The notes: generated from the letters alone by a model not told the origin. A stretch of 64,000 nucleotides of DNA from Micromonospora fulviviridis (GCF_014648395.1 NZ_BMRA01000002.1:186001-250000); one strand, 5' to 3'. Counted from the first letter of the stretch, positions 50,742-60,115 are shown. A program made the numbers and translations.

Positions 50742-52430
50742 TCAGACCTCGACGACCGTCGGCACGATCATCGGCCGGCGGCGGTACGCGTCGTTGACCC
50801 AGCGTCCGACGGTGCGCCGGACGATCTGCTGGAGCTGGTGCGGGTCGGTGATGCCGTCCGCGGCGGCCCGGTTCAGCGCCTCGGTGACCAGCGGGATGAC
50901 CGGGTTGAACGCCTCCGGGTCCTCGGAGAAGCCCTTCGCCGAGAGGGTCGGCCCGCCGACCACCTTGCCGGTGACCGAGTCGACCACCACGGTGGTGGCG
51001 ATGAAGCCGCCGTCGCCGAGGATCCGGCGCTCGGTGAGCAGCGACTCGCTGACGTCGCCGACGGCGAGGCCGTCGACGTAGACGTACCGGCTCTTCACGT
51101 GGCCGACCAGGCTGGCGCGCCCGTCGACCAGGTCGACCACGTCGCCGTCCTCGCAGAGCACCACCCGGTCCGGCGCGACGCCGGACTCGATGCCGAGCCG
51201 GGCGTGCGCCCGCAGGTGCCGCCACTCGCCGTGCACCGGCATGAGGTTGCTCGGGCGGGTGACGTTGAGCAGGTAGAGCAGCTCGCCGGCGGGGGCGTGA
51301 CCGGAGACGTGCACCTTGGCCACGTCCTTGTGGATCACGGTGGCGCCGGCCCGGGCCAGCCGGTTGATCACCCGGTAGACCGAGGTCTCATTGCCCGGCA
51401 CCAGCGAGGACGCGAGCACCACGGTGTCGCCGGGCGCGATGGTGATGTGCCGGTGGTCGCCGCTGGCCATCCGGCCCAGCGCGCTCATCGGCTCGCCCTG
51501 CGAGCCGGTGGACATGAGCACGATCTGCTCGGGCGGCAGCGTGGTGGCCTCCTCCAGCCCGACCACCAGGCCCGGCGGGATGTTGAGCAGGCCCAGGTCG
51601 CGGGCGATGCCCATGTTGCGCACCATCGACCGGCCGATCAGCGCCACCTTGCGGCCGTGCTCGACCGCCGAGTCGAAGACCTGCTGCACCCGGTGCACGT
51701 GCGAGGCGAACGAGGCCACGATGATCCGCCCCTTCGCCTTCGCGAAGATCGAGTCGAGCACCGGCCCGATCTCCCGCTCCGGGGTGACGAAGCCGGGGAT
51801 CTCCGCGTTGGTGGAGTCGGAGAGCAGCAGGTCAACGCCCTCGGCGCCGAGCCGGGCGAAGCCCGCCAGGTCGGTGATCCGGCCGTCCAGCGGGAGCTGG
51901 TCCATCTTGAAGTCGCCGGTGTGCAGCACCAGGCCGGCGCCGGTGCGGATGGCCACCGCGAGCGCGTCGGGGATCGAGTGGTTCACCGCGAAGAACTCGC
52001 ACTCGAACGGGCCGAGCCGCTCGCGCCGCCCCTCGGCGACGGTCAGCGTGTACGGCTGGATCCGCCGCTCGGCCAGCTTCGCCTCGACCAGCGCCAGGGT
52101 GAACTGCGAGCCGACCAGCGGGATGTCCGGCTTGTGGGCGAGCAGGTACGGCACCGCGCCGATGTGGTCCTCGTGGCCGTGGGTGAGCACGATGGCCTGC
52201 ACGTCGGCCAGCCGGTCCAGGATCGGCCCGAAGTCGGGCAGGATCAGATCCACGCCCGGCTGCTCGACGTCGGGAAAGAGCACCCCGCAGTCGACGATCA
52301 GCAGCTTGCCGTCGTACTCGAAGACCGTCATGTTCCGGCCGATGGCGCCGAGTCCGCCGAGCGGGATGATCCGCAGGCCGCCCTCCGGCAGCGGCGGGGG
52401 CAGCTCACCCTCGATGTGCGCCTCGGTCAC
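50742..52430 (-). CDS. rnj: Ribonuclease J
   Basis: A 562-residue metallo-beta-lactamase/beta-CASP RNase with endo- and 5'-3' exonuclease activity. The zinc motif THGHEDH (residues 83-89) is intact. Other conserved segments are GDFKMDQLP, SDSTNAEIPG, VASFASHVHRVQQVFDSA and the beta-CASP KVHVSGHA with PVHGEWRHLRAHARLG. The C-terminal domain ends RRPMIVPTVVEV. It starts at GTG with GAGGTGACGC just before. It precedes no other gene in its unit; dapA lies upstream on the same strand, 51 bases away, so co-transcription dapA-rnj is likely. Confidence 0.95.
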   Translation of the reverse strand: MTEAHIEGELPPPLPEGGLRIIPLGGLGAIGRNMTVFEYDGKLLIVDCGVLFPDVEQPGVDLILPDFGPILDRLADVQAIVLTHGHEDHIGAVPYLLAHKPDIPLVGSQFTLALVEAKLAERRIQPYTLTVAEGRRERLGPFECEFFAVNHSIPDALAVAIRTGAGLVLHTGDFKMDQLPLDGRITDLAGFARLGAEGVDLLLSDSTNAEIPGFVTPEREIGPVLDSIFAKAKGRIIVASFASHVHRVQQVFDSAVEHGRKVALIGRSMVRNMGIARDLGLLNIPPGLVVGLEEATTLPPEQIVLMSTGSQGEPMSALGRMASGDHRHITIAPGDTVVLASSLVPGNETSVYRVINRLARAGATVIHKDVAKVHVSGHAPAGELLYLLNVTRPSNLMPVHGEWRHLRAHARLGIESGVAPDRVVLCEDGDVVDLVDGRASLVGHVKSRYVYVDGLAVGDVSESLLTERRILGDGGFIATTVVVDSVTGKVVGGPTLSAKGFSEDPEAFNPVIPLVTEALNRAAADGITDPHQLQQIVRRTVGRWVNDAYRRRPMIVPTVVEV

Positions 52431-52481
52431 GCGTCACCTCATTCTGCGACGCCGTCGCGCGGCGTCCGTCGTGTCGTTCGA

Positions 52482-53408
52482 TCATTCGGGTAGGGGCAGG
52501 CCCGCCGCGGCGCAGTCGGCGCGCAGCTGGGCCAGTTCGTCGCCGGTGGCGTCCACCAGCGGGGGTCGCACCGGGCCGGCCGGCAGGCCCTTGGCCGCCA
52601 GGCCCGCCTTCACCAGGATCACGCCCTGGGTCCGGAAGATGCCGGTGTACAGCGGCAGCAGCCGCCGGTGCAGGGCGAGCGCCGTGGCGGTGTCGCCCGC
52701 CTCGTACGCCTCGATCATCTGCTTGGTCTGCACGCCGGTGAAGTGCGTGGAGGTGCCGACCACGCCGACCGCGCCGACCGCGAGAGCGGGCAGGGTCAAC
52801 GCGTCCTCGCCGCAGTAGTACGCCAGGTCGCTGCGGGCCAGCACCCAGGAGGTGGCGGTGAGATCGCCCTTGGCGTCCTTCACCGCCACGATCCGGCCGT
52901 GCTCGGCCAGCTTGACCAGGGTGTCGGTGGCGATCTCGGTGCCGGCCCGGTGCGGGATGTCGTACAGCATGATCGGCAGCCCGGTGGCGTCCGCGACCGC
53001 GGTGAAGTGGCGCAGCAGCCCGCTCTGCGGCGGCTTGTTGTAGTACGGCGTGACCACGAGCAGGCCGTGCGCGCCGGCCTTCTCCGCCTGCGCGGCCAGC
53101 TCGATGGTGTGCCGCGTGTCGTTGGTGCCCACGCCGGCGACGATCCGGGCCCGGTCGCCCACCGCCTCCGCGACGGCGCGGATCAGGGCCTCCTGCTCCG
53201 CGTCGGTGGTGGTCGGCGACTCGCCCGTGGTGCCGTTGAGCACCAGCGCGTCGTTGCCCTGCTCGTCGACGAGGTGGCTGGCCAGCCGGACGGCCCCGTC
53301 GAGGTCGAGCGATCCGTCGGCGGTGAACGGGGTCACCATGGCCGTGATCAGTCGTCCGAACGGGCGCGAGGCACCCCGGTTCGGGGCGGCAGGGAGGTCG
53401 TGCGTCAT
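52482..53408 (-). CDS. dapA: 4-hydroxy-tetrahydrodipicolinate synthase
   Basis: A 308-residue TIM-barrel lyase condensing pyruvate with aspartate semialdehyde, the first step to diaminopimelate and lysine. GTTGE (59-63), Tyr149 in MLYDIP and Schiff-base Lys177 in IVAVKDAKGD are present, as are the usual NKPPQSGLLRHF and YYCGEDAL segments. ATG at 53408 is chosen because TAGGTT lies exactly six bases upstream (leaderless); a GTG two codons earlier overlaps that spacer. rnj follows downstream, the same order as in M. tuberculosis (dapA Rv2753c, rnj Rv2752c). Confidence 0.95.
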   Translation of the reverse strand: MTHDLPAAPNRGASRPFGRLITAMVTPFTADGSLDLDGAVRLASHLVDEQGNDALVLNGTTGESPTTTDAEQEALIRAVAEAVGDRARIVAGVGTNDTRHTIELAAQAEKAGAHGLLVVTPYYNKPPQSGLLRHFTAVADATGLPIMLYDIPHRAGTEIATDTLVKLAEHGRIVAVKDAKGDLTATSWVLARSDLAYYCGEDALTLPALAVGAVGVVGTSTHFTGVQTKQMIEAYEAGDTATALALHRRLLPLYTGIFRTQGVILVKAGLAAKGLPAGPVRPPLVDATGDELAQLRADCAAAGLPLPE

Positions 53409-53420
53409 GTTCACAACCTA
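53409..53420 (-). promoter_or_regulatory. Leaderless -10 element of dapA
   Basis: Minus strand TAGGTT-GTGAAC-ATG: the hexamer is at 53420-53415 and the start codon at 53408. Confidence 0.6.
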
Positions 53421-53460
53421 GCGGACGACCACCGGGGCCCCGGCGGCGAAGGGCGACGAC

Positions 53461-54207
53461 TCACTCGGCGTGCGGAGAGGCCGCCACCTCGGTGCCGTCT
53501 GGCAGCGTGGAGATCACGAAGTCGGCGAACACGTTCGGGGCGACCCCCTGGAGCTGCCGCAGGCACTCCACGGCCAGCTCGCGGATCTCCACGTCGGCGT
53601 GCTCGGTGGCGCGCATCTTGATGAAGTGCCGCCACGCCCGGTAGTTGCCGGTCACCACGATCCGGGTCTCGGTGGCGTTGGGCAGCACCGCGCGGGCCGC
53701 CTGCCGGGCCTGCTTGCGGCGCAGCGTCGGGTTGGGCTCGTCGGTGAACCGGGCCTCCAGCCCCTCCAGCAGCTCGGTGTACGCCCGGACCGCCGCCTCG
53801 CTCGCCTCGACGAACTTCTTGTGCAGCTCCGGGTCGTCGGCGATCACGGCCGGCTCGACCATGGCCGCGTCCCGCTCCGGGACGTAGCGCTGGGACAGCT
53901 GGGAGTAGGAGAAGTGCCGGTGCCGGATCAGCTCGTGGGTGAAGGACCGGGACACCCCGCTGAAGTAGAAGCTCACCGAGCCGTGCTCCAGCACGGAGAG
54001 GTGCCCCACGTCCAGGATGTGCGCCAGGTAGCCGGCGTTGGTCGCGGTGGCCGGGTTCGGCTTCTTCCAGCTCTGGTAGCAGGCCCGGCCGGCGAACTCG
54101 GCGAGCGCCTGACCGCCCTCCGCGTCGGTCGACCACGGCACGTCGTCCGGGGCCTGGAACTGGGTCCACGCGATCAGCTTGACCTGGGGCTGCACCATCT
54201 CCGGCAT
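53461..54207 (-). CDS. thyX: Flavin-dependent thymidylate synthase
   Basis: A 248-residue FAD-dependent enzyme converting dUMP to dTMP with methylene-tetrahydrofolate and NADPH. The ThyX signature RHR-x7-8-S-x-R is present as [13 protein letters not shown] (95-107). Other conserved parts are [22 protein letters not shown] and [23 protein letters not shown] at 54207 lies seven bases after TACAGT with only AGGA directly before it, so a leaderless mRNA is probable. dapA lies downstream, as in mycobacteria. Confidence 0.95.
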   Translation of the reverse strand: MPEMVQPQVKLIAWTQFQAPDDVPWSTDAEGGQALAEFAGRACYQSWKKPNPATATNAGYLAHILDVGHLSVLEHGSVSFYFSGVSRSFTHELIRHRHFSYSQLSQRYVPERDAAMVEPAVIADDPELHKKFVEASEAAVRAYTELLEGLEARFTDEPNPTLRRKQARQAARAVLPNATETRIVVTGNYRAWRHFIKMRATEHADVEIRELAVECLRQLQGVAPNVFADFVISTLPDGTEVAASPHAE

Positions 54208-54220
54208 TCCTGCGACTGTA
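54208..54220 (-). promoter_or_regulatory. Leaderless -10 element of thyX
   Basis: Minus strand TACAGT, seven bases (CGCAGGA), ATG at 54207. Confidence 0.5.
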
Positions 54221-54286
54221 GTGGCCGGTGGGCCGGCCGCGAAAGTTGGGCGCGCGGACGTGAACCAGCGCACCAGCGGCGAATCC

Positions 54287-54322
54287 TGGACACTTCCCGT
54301 CCGCGCCGGCGTCAGGTGTCCA
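54287..54322. terminator. Hairpin after the DUF2752 gene
   Basis: TGGACAC / GTGTCCA with a 22-base loop, 16 bases past the stop at 54338. It is continuous with the octamer CCAAGATC (54320-54327). A short stem, so only a candidate terminator. Confidence 0.45.
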
Positions 54323-54337
54323 AGATCTCGGTGCGGG

Positions 54338-54949
54338 TCAGACGTAGAGCGAGGTGAACGGGGCCCAGGGCAGGTTGCGGGCCACCGAGAAGGCGAGCCA
54401 GAGGGCCAGGAAGCCGCCGATCACCTTGGGGCTGATCCGCAGCTCCGGCAGCCGCCAGCCGAACGCCCGGTTCCCCGCCCAGCTCACGAACAGCCAGGCC
54501 AGGAACGGCAACGAGAAGACGAAGAGGAAGTGGTGCCGGGCGGCGGCGGGGAGGTCGGCGTGCAGCACGTACCAGAGGGCGCGGGTGCCGCCGCAGCCCG
54601 GGCAGTCCAGCCCGGTGGTGAGCTTGAGCAGGCAGGTCGGCCGGGCGTCCGGGTCGCTGTTGGTGGGGTCGCTGAGCAGGGCGTACGCCATGCCCAGGCC
54701 GACGCAGCCGAGCGCCGCGAGGGGCACCGCCCAGCGCGGGGCGCGGGCGTGCAGCCGCAGCACCAGGCGGGTGAACCGGTCCGGCTCGACCGGCGGGTAG
54801 GCCACCCCGGCGGGCCAGGTCGCCGCCCCGGCCGGGTGCTCCTCGTGCGGCCCGTAGTGGGCGTGCGGCCCGGCGGCGTGCGCGACGTGTGGCCCGGGCG
54901 GGACCGGGTGCGGGTCGGGCGCGGCGGCCGGCCGGTCAACGCTCGTCAC
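54338..54949 (-). CDS. DUF2752 membrane protein
   Basis: A 203-residue protein. A His/Pro/Gly-rich N-terminus (about residues 5-50, many HxxH pairs) precedes the DUF2752 core: helix, [35 protein letters not shown], two more helices. The CPxCGxTRA motif is the family hallmark; function unknown. The His-rich segment might bind metal (inference). The start is GTG five bases after the stop of the YcaQ-like gene, so the two are coupled. Confidence 0.85.
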   Translation of the reverse strand: MTSVDRPAAAPDPHPVPPGPHVAHAAGPHAHYGPHEEHPAGAATWPAGVAYPPVEPDRFTRLVLRLHARAPRWAVPLAALGCVGLGMAYALLSDPTNSDPDARPTCLLKLTTGLDCPGCGGTRALWYVLHADLPAAARHHFLFVFSLPFLAWLFVSWAGNRAFGWRLPELRISPKVIGGFLALWLAFSVARNLPWAPFTSLYV

Positions 54950-54953
54950 GCGC

Positions 54954-56183
54954 TCACCGTACACCCGCCACGCCCACCAGGGCGGCGGCCAGCGGGGCGG
55001 CCAGGTCACCGGCGGCGGGCGGGGCGACCGCGTCCAGGCCGAGCCAGCCGGCGAGCCGGTAGAGCTCGGCGGCGAGCGCCACGGCGGTCTCCCCCGGGTC
55101 GGCGCCCGGCTCGACCCAGGCGGCCGGCACCAGCAGCACCCCGGCCTTCCGGTCGGCCTTGAGGTCGACCCGGGCGGTGAACCGCTCGCCCTGGAGGAAG
55201 GGGAGCACGTAGTAGCCGTGGACGCGCTGCGGCGCGGGCACGTAGATCTCGATGCGGTAGGTGAAATCGAAGAGCCGCTCGGCGCGGGCCCGCTCCCAGA
55301 CCAGCGGGTCGAACGGGCTGACCAGGGTGTTGCCGCGCACCCAGCGGGGCAGCCGGGCCTGCGCGTGCAGGTAGGCCGGCTGCCGCCAGCCCGACACGGT
55401 GACCGGGGTCAGCTCACCCGCCTCGACCAGCTCGGCGATCGCCTGCCGGGCGCCGGCCACCGGCAGCCGGAAGTAGTCGCGCAGCTCGGGCTCGGCGGCC
55501 ACGCCCAGCGACCGGGCGGCGATCGCCACGAGCGTGCGGTGGGCGTCGGCGTCGCTCGGGGTGGGCGCGTCCAGCACGGCGGCCGGCAGCACCCGTTCGG
55601 GCAGGTCGTAGCGGCGGGCGAACGAGGTGGTGCGGTCGGCGGCGGTCACCTCGCCGGCCCAGAACAGGAACTCGAGCGCCCGCTTGACGGTGGACCAGTT
55701 CCACCCCCAGTTGCCGGTCTCGCGCGGCGCGTCGTGCTCGATCTCGGCGGCGGTGAGCGGGCCCCGGGCGGCCACCTCGTCGCGCACCCAGGCGACCAGC
55801 TCGGGCTGCTCCTGGGCGATGCGGCGCATCCCGCCCCAGGCCGCGTCGTGGGCCCGGGCCATCCGCCAGCGCAGCGCCGGGTGCAGGCCCACCGGGACCA
55901 GCGACGCCTCGTGCGCCCAGTATTCGAACAGTTCGCGGGGGCGCCGGTAGGCCGCGGTGTCGAGCAGGCTGGTCGGGTAGGGCCCGAGCCGGCTGTAGAG
56001 CGGCAGGTAGTGCGCGCGTTGCAGGACGTTGACCGAGTCCATCTGGATCAGCCCGACCCGGTCGAGCACGCGGCGCAGGTGCCGGCGGGTGGGCACGCCG
56101 GTGGGCGTCGGGTCGGCGAAGCCCTGCGCGGCCAGGGCGATCCGGCGGGCCTGGGCGAGCGAGAGCGATTCCGGTGCGGCCAT
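54954..56183 (-). CDS. ycaQ: YcaQ-like DNA interstrand-crosslink glycosylase (HTH_42)
   Basis: A 409-residue winged-helix DNA glycosylase. YcaQ/AlkX unhooks alkylation-induced interstrand crosslinks (family knowledge). The catalytic Q-x-D motif typical of the YcaQ branch is present as [23 protein letters not shown] (QMD at 47-49). Further on are [16 protein letters not shown] and [21 protein letters not shown], both usual for the family. Just upstream lies a PafBC-like promoter (56192-56214), consistent with induction by DNA damage. DUF2752 follows five bases after its stop. Confidence 0.88.
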   Translation of the reverse strand: MAAPESLSLAQARRIALAAQGFADPTPTGVPTRRHLRRVLDRVGLIQMDSVNVLQRAHYLPLYSRLGPYPTSLLDTAAYRRPRELFEYWAHEASLVPVGLHPALRWRMARAHDAAWGGMRRIAQEQPELVAWVRDEVAARGPLTAAEIEHDAPRETGNWGWNWSTVKRALEFLFWAGEVTAADRTTSFARRYDLPERVLPAAVLDAPTPSDADAHRTLVAIAARSLGVAAEPELRDYFRLPVAGARQAIAELVEAGELTPVTVSGWRQPAYLHAQARLPRWVRGNTLVSPFDPLVWERARAERLFDFTYRIEIYVPAPQRVHGYYVLPFLQGERFTARVDLKADRKAGVLLVPAAWVEPGADPGETAVALAAELYRLAGWLGLDAVAPPAAGDLAAPLAAALVGVAGVR

Positions 56184-56191
56184 CGTCGGGG

Positions 56192-56214
56192 ACCTTAATC
56201 CACCGGTACGACAC
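56192..56214 (-). promoter_or_regulatory. PafBC-type damage promoter of ycaQ
   Basis: Minus strand GTGTCGTAC, an 8-base spacer, TAAGGT. The TGTCG core, spacer and TAnnnT match the recA and sigG promoters of this window. The ATG is eight bases further. Confidence 0.6.
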
Positions 56215-56270
56215 GACGACTCGCAGCGCGGTGGCTGGACCGATCGCCCGACGCGGCATAGAACGGACAG

Positions 56271-56822
56271 GTGCCCACCATCCGCCGGGAGGAACCGGAC
56301 GACGCGGAGGCGATCGCGCGGGTGCACATCCGCGGCTGGCAGGCCGGCTACGCCGGGATCATGCCGGACGAGGTGCTGAACCGGCTGAACCCGGCCGCCT
56401 GGGCGCAGCGCCGCCGGGATCTCGGCACGGCCGACCCGGAGCACCCGTTCACCACGCTGGTCGCCGAGGTCGACGGGGTCGTCGTCGGGTTCACCACCTT
56501 CGGGCCGTACCGGAACAACCAGGACCGGGGCGACCTGGACGCGCGGTACGGCGAGGTCCTGGCGCTCTACCTGGAGCCGGCGCACTGGAGATCCGGGATC
56601 GGGCGGGCGCTGCACGCCGCGGCCCGGACCGGGCTGGCGGAGCGGGCGTGGACGGAGTACCGGCTCTGGGTGCTCGCCGACAACGCCCGGGCACGCCGCT
56701 TCTACGAGCGGGCCGGGCTGTCACCCGACGGGGAGGAGTCCACCTACCCGGTGCCGCTGCACGGCGGGCGCGACCCGGTCCGGCTCCTCGAGCTGCGCTA
56801 CACCGCCCGGCTCGACGGCTGA
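56271..56822 (+). CDS. GNAT-family N-acetyltransferase
   Basis: A 183-residue acetyltransferase, with [33 protein letters not shown] at the N-terminus, [25 protein letters not shown] as the acetyl-CoA loop, and [24 protein letters not shown] near the end. It resembles the GNAT at 58067. The start is GTG without a clear ribosome-binding site. Its last 102 bases overlap, on the opposite strand, the 3' end of the mannosyltransferase-like gene. The target is unknown. Confidence 0.86.
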   Translation: MPTIRREEPDDAEAIARVHIRGWQAGYAGIMPDEVLNRLNPAAWAQRRRDLGTADPEHPFTTLVAEVDGVVVGFTTFGPYRNNQDRGDLDARYGEVLALYLEPAHWRSGIGRALHAAARTGLAERAWTEYRLWVLADNARARRFYERAGLSPDGEESTYPVPLHGGRDPVRLLELRYTARLDG

Positions 56823-58031
56823 CCCGGCGGGCCCGCCCCGACCGGCGGGGCCGCCGCCGATGGGCGCGGTCCAGCGGCGGATCGGCAGGGCGAGCAGCAG
56901 CGCCAGGCTGATCCAGACGTAGGTGTTGCTGCCCAGGAAGCCGTCCACCCCGGTGAAGTCCTTCTCCCAGGCCCAGACGATCCGGCTGGTCAGGAAGGCG
57001 TACCCGATGAGCGCGGCGGCCAGCAGCAGGCGGCGCCGGCGGCTGCGGGCGGGCGCCGCCATGCCGTTGTCGACCAGCAGGATCAGCCCCGGCAGCAGCC
57101 AGACCAGGTGGTGCACCCAGGTCACCGGGCTGACCAGGCACATGGTGGCGCCGGTCAGCGCCAGGCCGGTGGCCTCGTCGCCGGCGGCCACCGCGGCCCG
57201 GGAGCGCCAGCCCCAGACGACCAGGGTGGCGAGGACCAGCACCAGCCAGGCGACGGTGCTGGGGTGTCCCGGATCGAGCCGGGCCACCACCCCGCGCAGC
57301 GACTGGTTGGAGACGAAGGCCAGCTCGCCCACCCGGTCGGTGTTCCACAGCGCCTCGGTCCAGAACTCCCGGGAGGCGTCCGGGAAGAGCGCCGCGGCCA
57401 CCAGGGTCGCGGCGGCCGCCGCGCCGATGGCGGTGAACGCGGCGCGCCAGCGGCCGGTGACCAGGAGGTAGACGATGAAGATGCCGGGGGTCAGCTTGAT
57501 CGCGGTGGCCAGCCCGATGCCCACCCCGGCCCAGCGGCTGCGCGCCGGCAGCAACCGGAGCAGGTCCACCGCCACGAGGAACAGCAGCAGCATGTTGACC
57601 TGGCCGAAGTTCACCGTCTCGCGCATCGGCTCGTAGGCGGCGGCCAGGCAGAGCGCCACCGCGAGGACGAACCAGCGGGTCCAGCCGGCGCGCCGGGCGA
57701 CCGGGTCGAGCAGCCACCAGATGACCACGGCGCTGACCACCACGGTGGCGGCCACGCTCACCGCGATCGCCGCCGGCCACGGCAGGTACGCCATCGGCAG
57801 CATGACCAGCGCGGCGAACGGCGGGTAGGTGAAGCCGTACTGGGTGCCGCCCTTGAGGAAGTCGTAGATCTCCCCGCCGTCGTGCACCCAGAAGGTCAGC
57901 GCGCCGTAGTAGACCTTGAGGTCGAAGAAGCCGTGCCGCACGGCCGCCACCGAGAGGAAGGCGGTCACCGCGCCGGCGAGCGCGACCACGACGACGACCT
58001 GCGCGATCGTCCGCCTGGCACCCTGCGCCAC
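56721..58031 (-). CDS. GT87-family (DUF2029) mannosyltransferase-like membrane protein
   Basis: A 436-residue polytopic membrane protein with about ten helices. The first extracellular loop contains FFDLKVYYGALTFWVHDGGEIYDFLKGGTQYGFTYPPFAALVMLPMAYLP with the conserved Asp; NFGQVNMLLLFLVAVDLLRL and TAIKLTPGIFIVYLLVTGRWRAA follow. Relatives are polyprenyl-phosphomannose-dependent alpha-(1,2)-mannosyltransferases of the lipomannan pathway (family knowledge). GTG at 58031 has GAGGAGG six bases upstream. The C-terminal 50 residues are a hydrophilic tail encoded over the convergent GNAT gene. Confidence 0.85.
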   Translation of the reverse strand: MAQGARRTIAQVVVVVALAGAVTAFLSVAAVRHGFFDLKVYYGALTFWVHDGGEIYDFLKGGTQYGFTYPPFAALVMLPMAYLPWPAAIAVSVAATVVVSAVVIWWLLDPVARRAGWTRWFVLAVALCLAAAYEPMRETVNFGQVNMLLLFLVAVDLLRLLPARSRWAGVGIGLATAIKLTPGIFIVYLLVTGRWRAAFTAIGAAAAATLVAAALFPDASREFWTEALWNTDRVGELAFVSNQSLRGVVARLDPGHPSTVAWLVLVLATLVVWGWRSRAAVAAGDEATGLALTGATMCLVSPVTWVHHLVWLLPGLILLVDNGMAAPARSRRRRLLLAAALIGYAFLTSRIVWAWEKDFTGVDGFLGSNTYVWISLALLLALPIRRWTAPIGGGPAGRGGPAGSAVEPGGVAQLEEPDRVAPAVQRHRVGGLLPVG

Positions 58032-58066
58032 CGTCGCCCTCCTCGCCCTGCGTAGGCTCACGTGCC

Positions 58067-58648
58067 ATGGCTCTCGGGTACGTCCGCCCCGCGCGTCCGG
58101 AGGACGCCGGCGAGATCGCACGCCTCCAGCTCGCCACCTGGCGGGCCGCGTACCGCCGGATCCTGCCCCGGCACGTGCTCGACAACCTGGACGAGGCCTA
58201 CCTCGCCCGGCGGTGGAGCGCCGCGGTGCAGGAGCCGCCCTCGGGCGCGCACCGCGTGCTGGTCGCCGTCGAACAGGCCGAGCAATCGTATCTGGTGGGG
58301 TTCGCCGCCTCCGGTCCGGCCGACGCCGAGGCGCTCGCGCCGAGCGAGCCGGCCGAGGCGCTCGCCGACGGCGTGGCGGCGGTGACCGACCTGCTGGTGG
58401 AGCCGCGCTGGGGCCGGCGCGGGCACGGCAGCCGCCTGCTCGCCGCCATGGTCGACCACTGGCGGGAAGACGGCTTCACCCACGCGGTGGCCTGGGCGTT
58501 CGACGCGGACGCGGCGACCCGGAAGTTCCTCACCTCGACGGGCTGGGAGCCGGACGGCGCCGCCCGCGCGCTGGACGTGGACGACATGCTGGTCCCCCAG
58601 GTCCGCCTGCACGTCGGCGTCCCCACCGAGCCGGCCACTTCTTCCTGA
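58067..58648 (+). CDS. GNAT-family N-acetyltransferase
   Basis: A 193-residue acetyltransferase, with RPARPEDAGEIARLQLATWRAAYRRILPRHVL, LLVEPRWGRRGHGSRLLAAMVDHW (acetyl-CoA loop) and FLTSTGWEPDGAARALDVDD. It shares its domain layout with the GNAT at 56271, and the two flank the mannosyltransferase-like gene. TAGGCT lies eight bases before the ATG. The target is unknown. It is 36 bases from the divergent GT87 gene and 36 bases before sigG. Confidence 0.86.
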   Translation: MALGYVRPARPEDAGEIARLQLATWRAAYRRILPRHVLDNLDEAYLARRWSAAVQEPPSGAHRVLVAVEQAEQSYLVGFAASGPADAEALAPSEPAEALADGVAAVTDLLVEPRWGRRGHGSRLLAAMVDHWREDGFTHAVAWAFDADAATRKFLTSTGWEPDGAARALDVDDMLVPQVRLHVGVPTEPATSS

Positions 58649-58655
58649 GTACGCG

Positions 58656-58684
58656 CTGTCGGAGGTAGCGCCTACCGTGGCGGC
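58656..58684 (+). promoter_or_regulatory. PafBC-type, leaderless promoter of sigG
   Basis: CTGTCGGAG (58656-58664), an 8-base spacer, TACCGT (58673-58678), six bases, then ATG at 58685. The first nine bases and the spacer end AGCGCC nearly match the recA promoter at 6429-6451. Confidence 0.75.
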
Positions 58685-59716
58685 ATGACGACTGCACCCG
58701 CGCCGGTGACCAGTGACCTGGAGCCGTTCCGGGTCGAGCTGACGGGCTACGCCTACCGGATGCTCGGCTCGGTGTTCGACGCCGAGGACGCGGTGCAGGA
58801 GACCCTGCTGCGGGCCTGGCGCGGCCGGGACGGCTTCGACGGCCGGTCCAGCCTGCGCACCTGGCTCTACCGGATCGCCACCAACGTCTGCCTCGACCTG
58901 CTGCGCGGGCGCGGCCGGCGGGCCCTGCCGGTCGACCTGGGCGGCCCGGCCGCGCCGGTGGCCGAGTCGATCGGCACGCCGGTCGGCGGCTGGGTCGAGC
59001 CGGTGCCGGACACGGCGGTGCTGCCGGCCGACCCGGCCGAGCTGGCGGTGGCCCGGGAGTCGGTGCGGCTGGCGTTCGTGGCGGCGCTCCAGCACCTGCC
59101 GCCCCGGCAGCGCGCGGTGCTGATCCTGCGGGACGTGCTGCGCTGGCGCGCCGACGAGGTCGCCGACCTGCTCGACGCCACCGTGCCGGCGGTCAACAGC
59201 GCGCTCCAGCGGGCCCGGGCGACCCTGGCCGGGGTGCGCGCCGAGCACCGCGTCGGTCCGGATCTCGACCCGGTCGACCGCGACCTGCTCGACCGCTACG
59301 TGGACGCCTTCGCCCGCTACGACATCGACGCCCTGGTCGCGCTGCTGCGCGCGGACGCCGTGCAGAGCATGCCGCCCTACCGGATGTGGCTGCGCGGCGC
59401 GGCGGACATCGGCCGCTGGCTGGGCGGGCCGGGCGCCGAGTGCCGGGGCTCCCGGCTGGTGCGGGTCGCCGCGAACGGCGTACCGGCCCTGGCGCAGTAC
59501 CGGGTCGACCCGGCCGGGGGCCACCAGGCCTTCTCGATCACCGTGCTGGAGTGCGCCGAGGGGCGGATCGCCCGGCTCACCCACTTCCTGGAGCCCCGGC
59601 TCTTCCCGCGCTTCGGGCTGCCGACCCGGCTCGATCCCCGACCGGCCGATGAATTTCCGCCCCCTGCGCCGTCCACCCCTGGTAGGCACGACGGAGGCGG
59701 CGCGCCGGCGGAGTGA
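58685..59716 (+). CDS. sigG: ECF sigma factor, SigG/TIGR02960 type
   Basis: A 343-residue sigma-70 family protein. Region 2 has [52 protein letters not shown], and region 4 has [43 protein letters not shown]-terminal SnoaL-like domain (about residues 205-320, [34 protein letters not shown]) replaces an anti-sigma partner. M. tuberculosis SigG belongs to the same group and is induced by DNA damage from a RecA-NDp promoter (family knowledge); the promoter here fits. A VOC gene follows ten bases later. Confidence 0.93.
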   Translation: MTTAPAPVTSDLEPFRVELTGYAYRMLGSVFDAEDAVQETLLRAWRGRDGFDGRSSLRTWLYRIATNVCLDLLRGRGRRALPVDLGGPAAPVAESIGTPVGGWVEPVPDTAVLPADPAELAVARESVRLAFVAALQHLPPRQRAVLILRDVLRWRADEVADLLDATVPAVNSALQRARATLAGVRAEHRVGPDLDPVDRDLLDRYVDAFARYDIDALVALLRADAVQSMPPYRMWLRGAADIGRWLGGPGAECRGSRLVRVAANGVPALAQYRVDPAGGHQAFSITVLECAEGRIARLTHFLEPRLFPRFGLPTRLDPRPADEFPPPAPSTPGRHDGGGAPAE

Positions 59717-59726
59717 GGAGCGGGTC

Positions 59727-60107
59727 ATGTTCAGGGACACGAAGGCGTTCAGCGGGTTCTCGGTGGACGACCCGGATCGCGCGGAGCGGTTCTACACCGA
59801 CGTCCTGGGGTTGCGGGTGTCCCGGGACGACGCGATGGGCGGCCTGCTGACCCTGCACCTGGCCGGCGACCGGCCGGTGCTGGTCTATCCGAAGGCCGAC
59901 CACCGGCCGGCCACCTACACGGTGCTCAACTTCCCGGTCCCGGACATCGACCGGGCGGTGGACGAGCTGGTCGCGCGCGGGGTGCGGTTCGAGCGCTACG
60001 AGGGCATGCCGCAGGACGACAAGGGGGTCATGCGGGGCAACGGCCCGTCGATCGCCTGGTTCACCGACCCGGCCGGCAACGTGCTGTCGGTGCTCCAGGA
60101 GAGCTGA
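59727..60107 (+). CDS. VOC/glyoxalase-family protein
   Basis: A 126-residue protein of the vicinal-oxygen-chelate fold. [35 protein letters not shown] and [29 protein letters not shown] are two beta-alpha-beta units; [11 protein letters not shown] ends the domain. The substrate is unknown. ATG at 59727 has GAGGAG six bases upstream and follows the sigG stop by ten bases, so it is co-transcribed with sigG and likely damage-induced. Confidence 0.88.
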   Translation: MFRDTKAFSGFSVDDPDRAERFYTDVLGLRVSRDDAMGGLLTLHLAGDRPVLVYPKADHRPATYTVLNFPVPDIDRAVDELVARGVRFERYEGMPQDDKGVMRGNGPSIAWFTDPAGNVLSVLQES

Positions 60108-60115
60108 GCCGGGGT

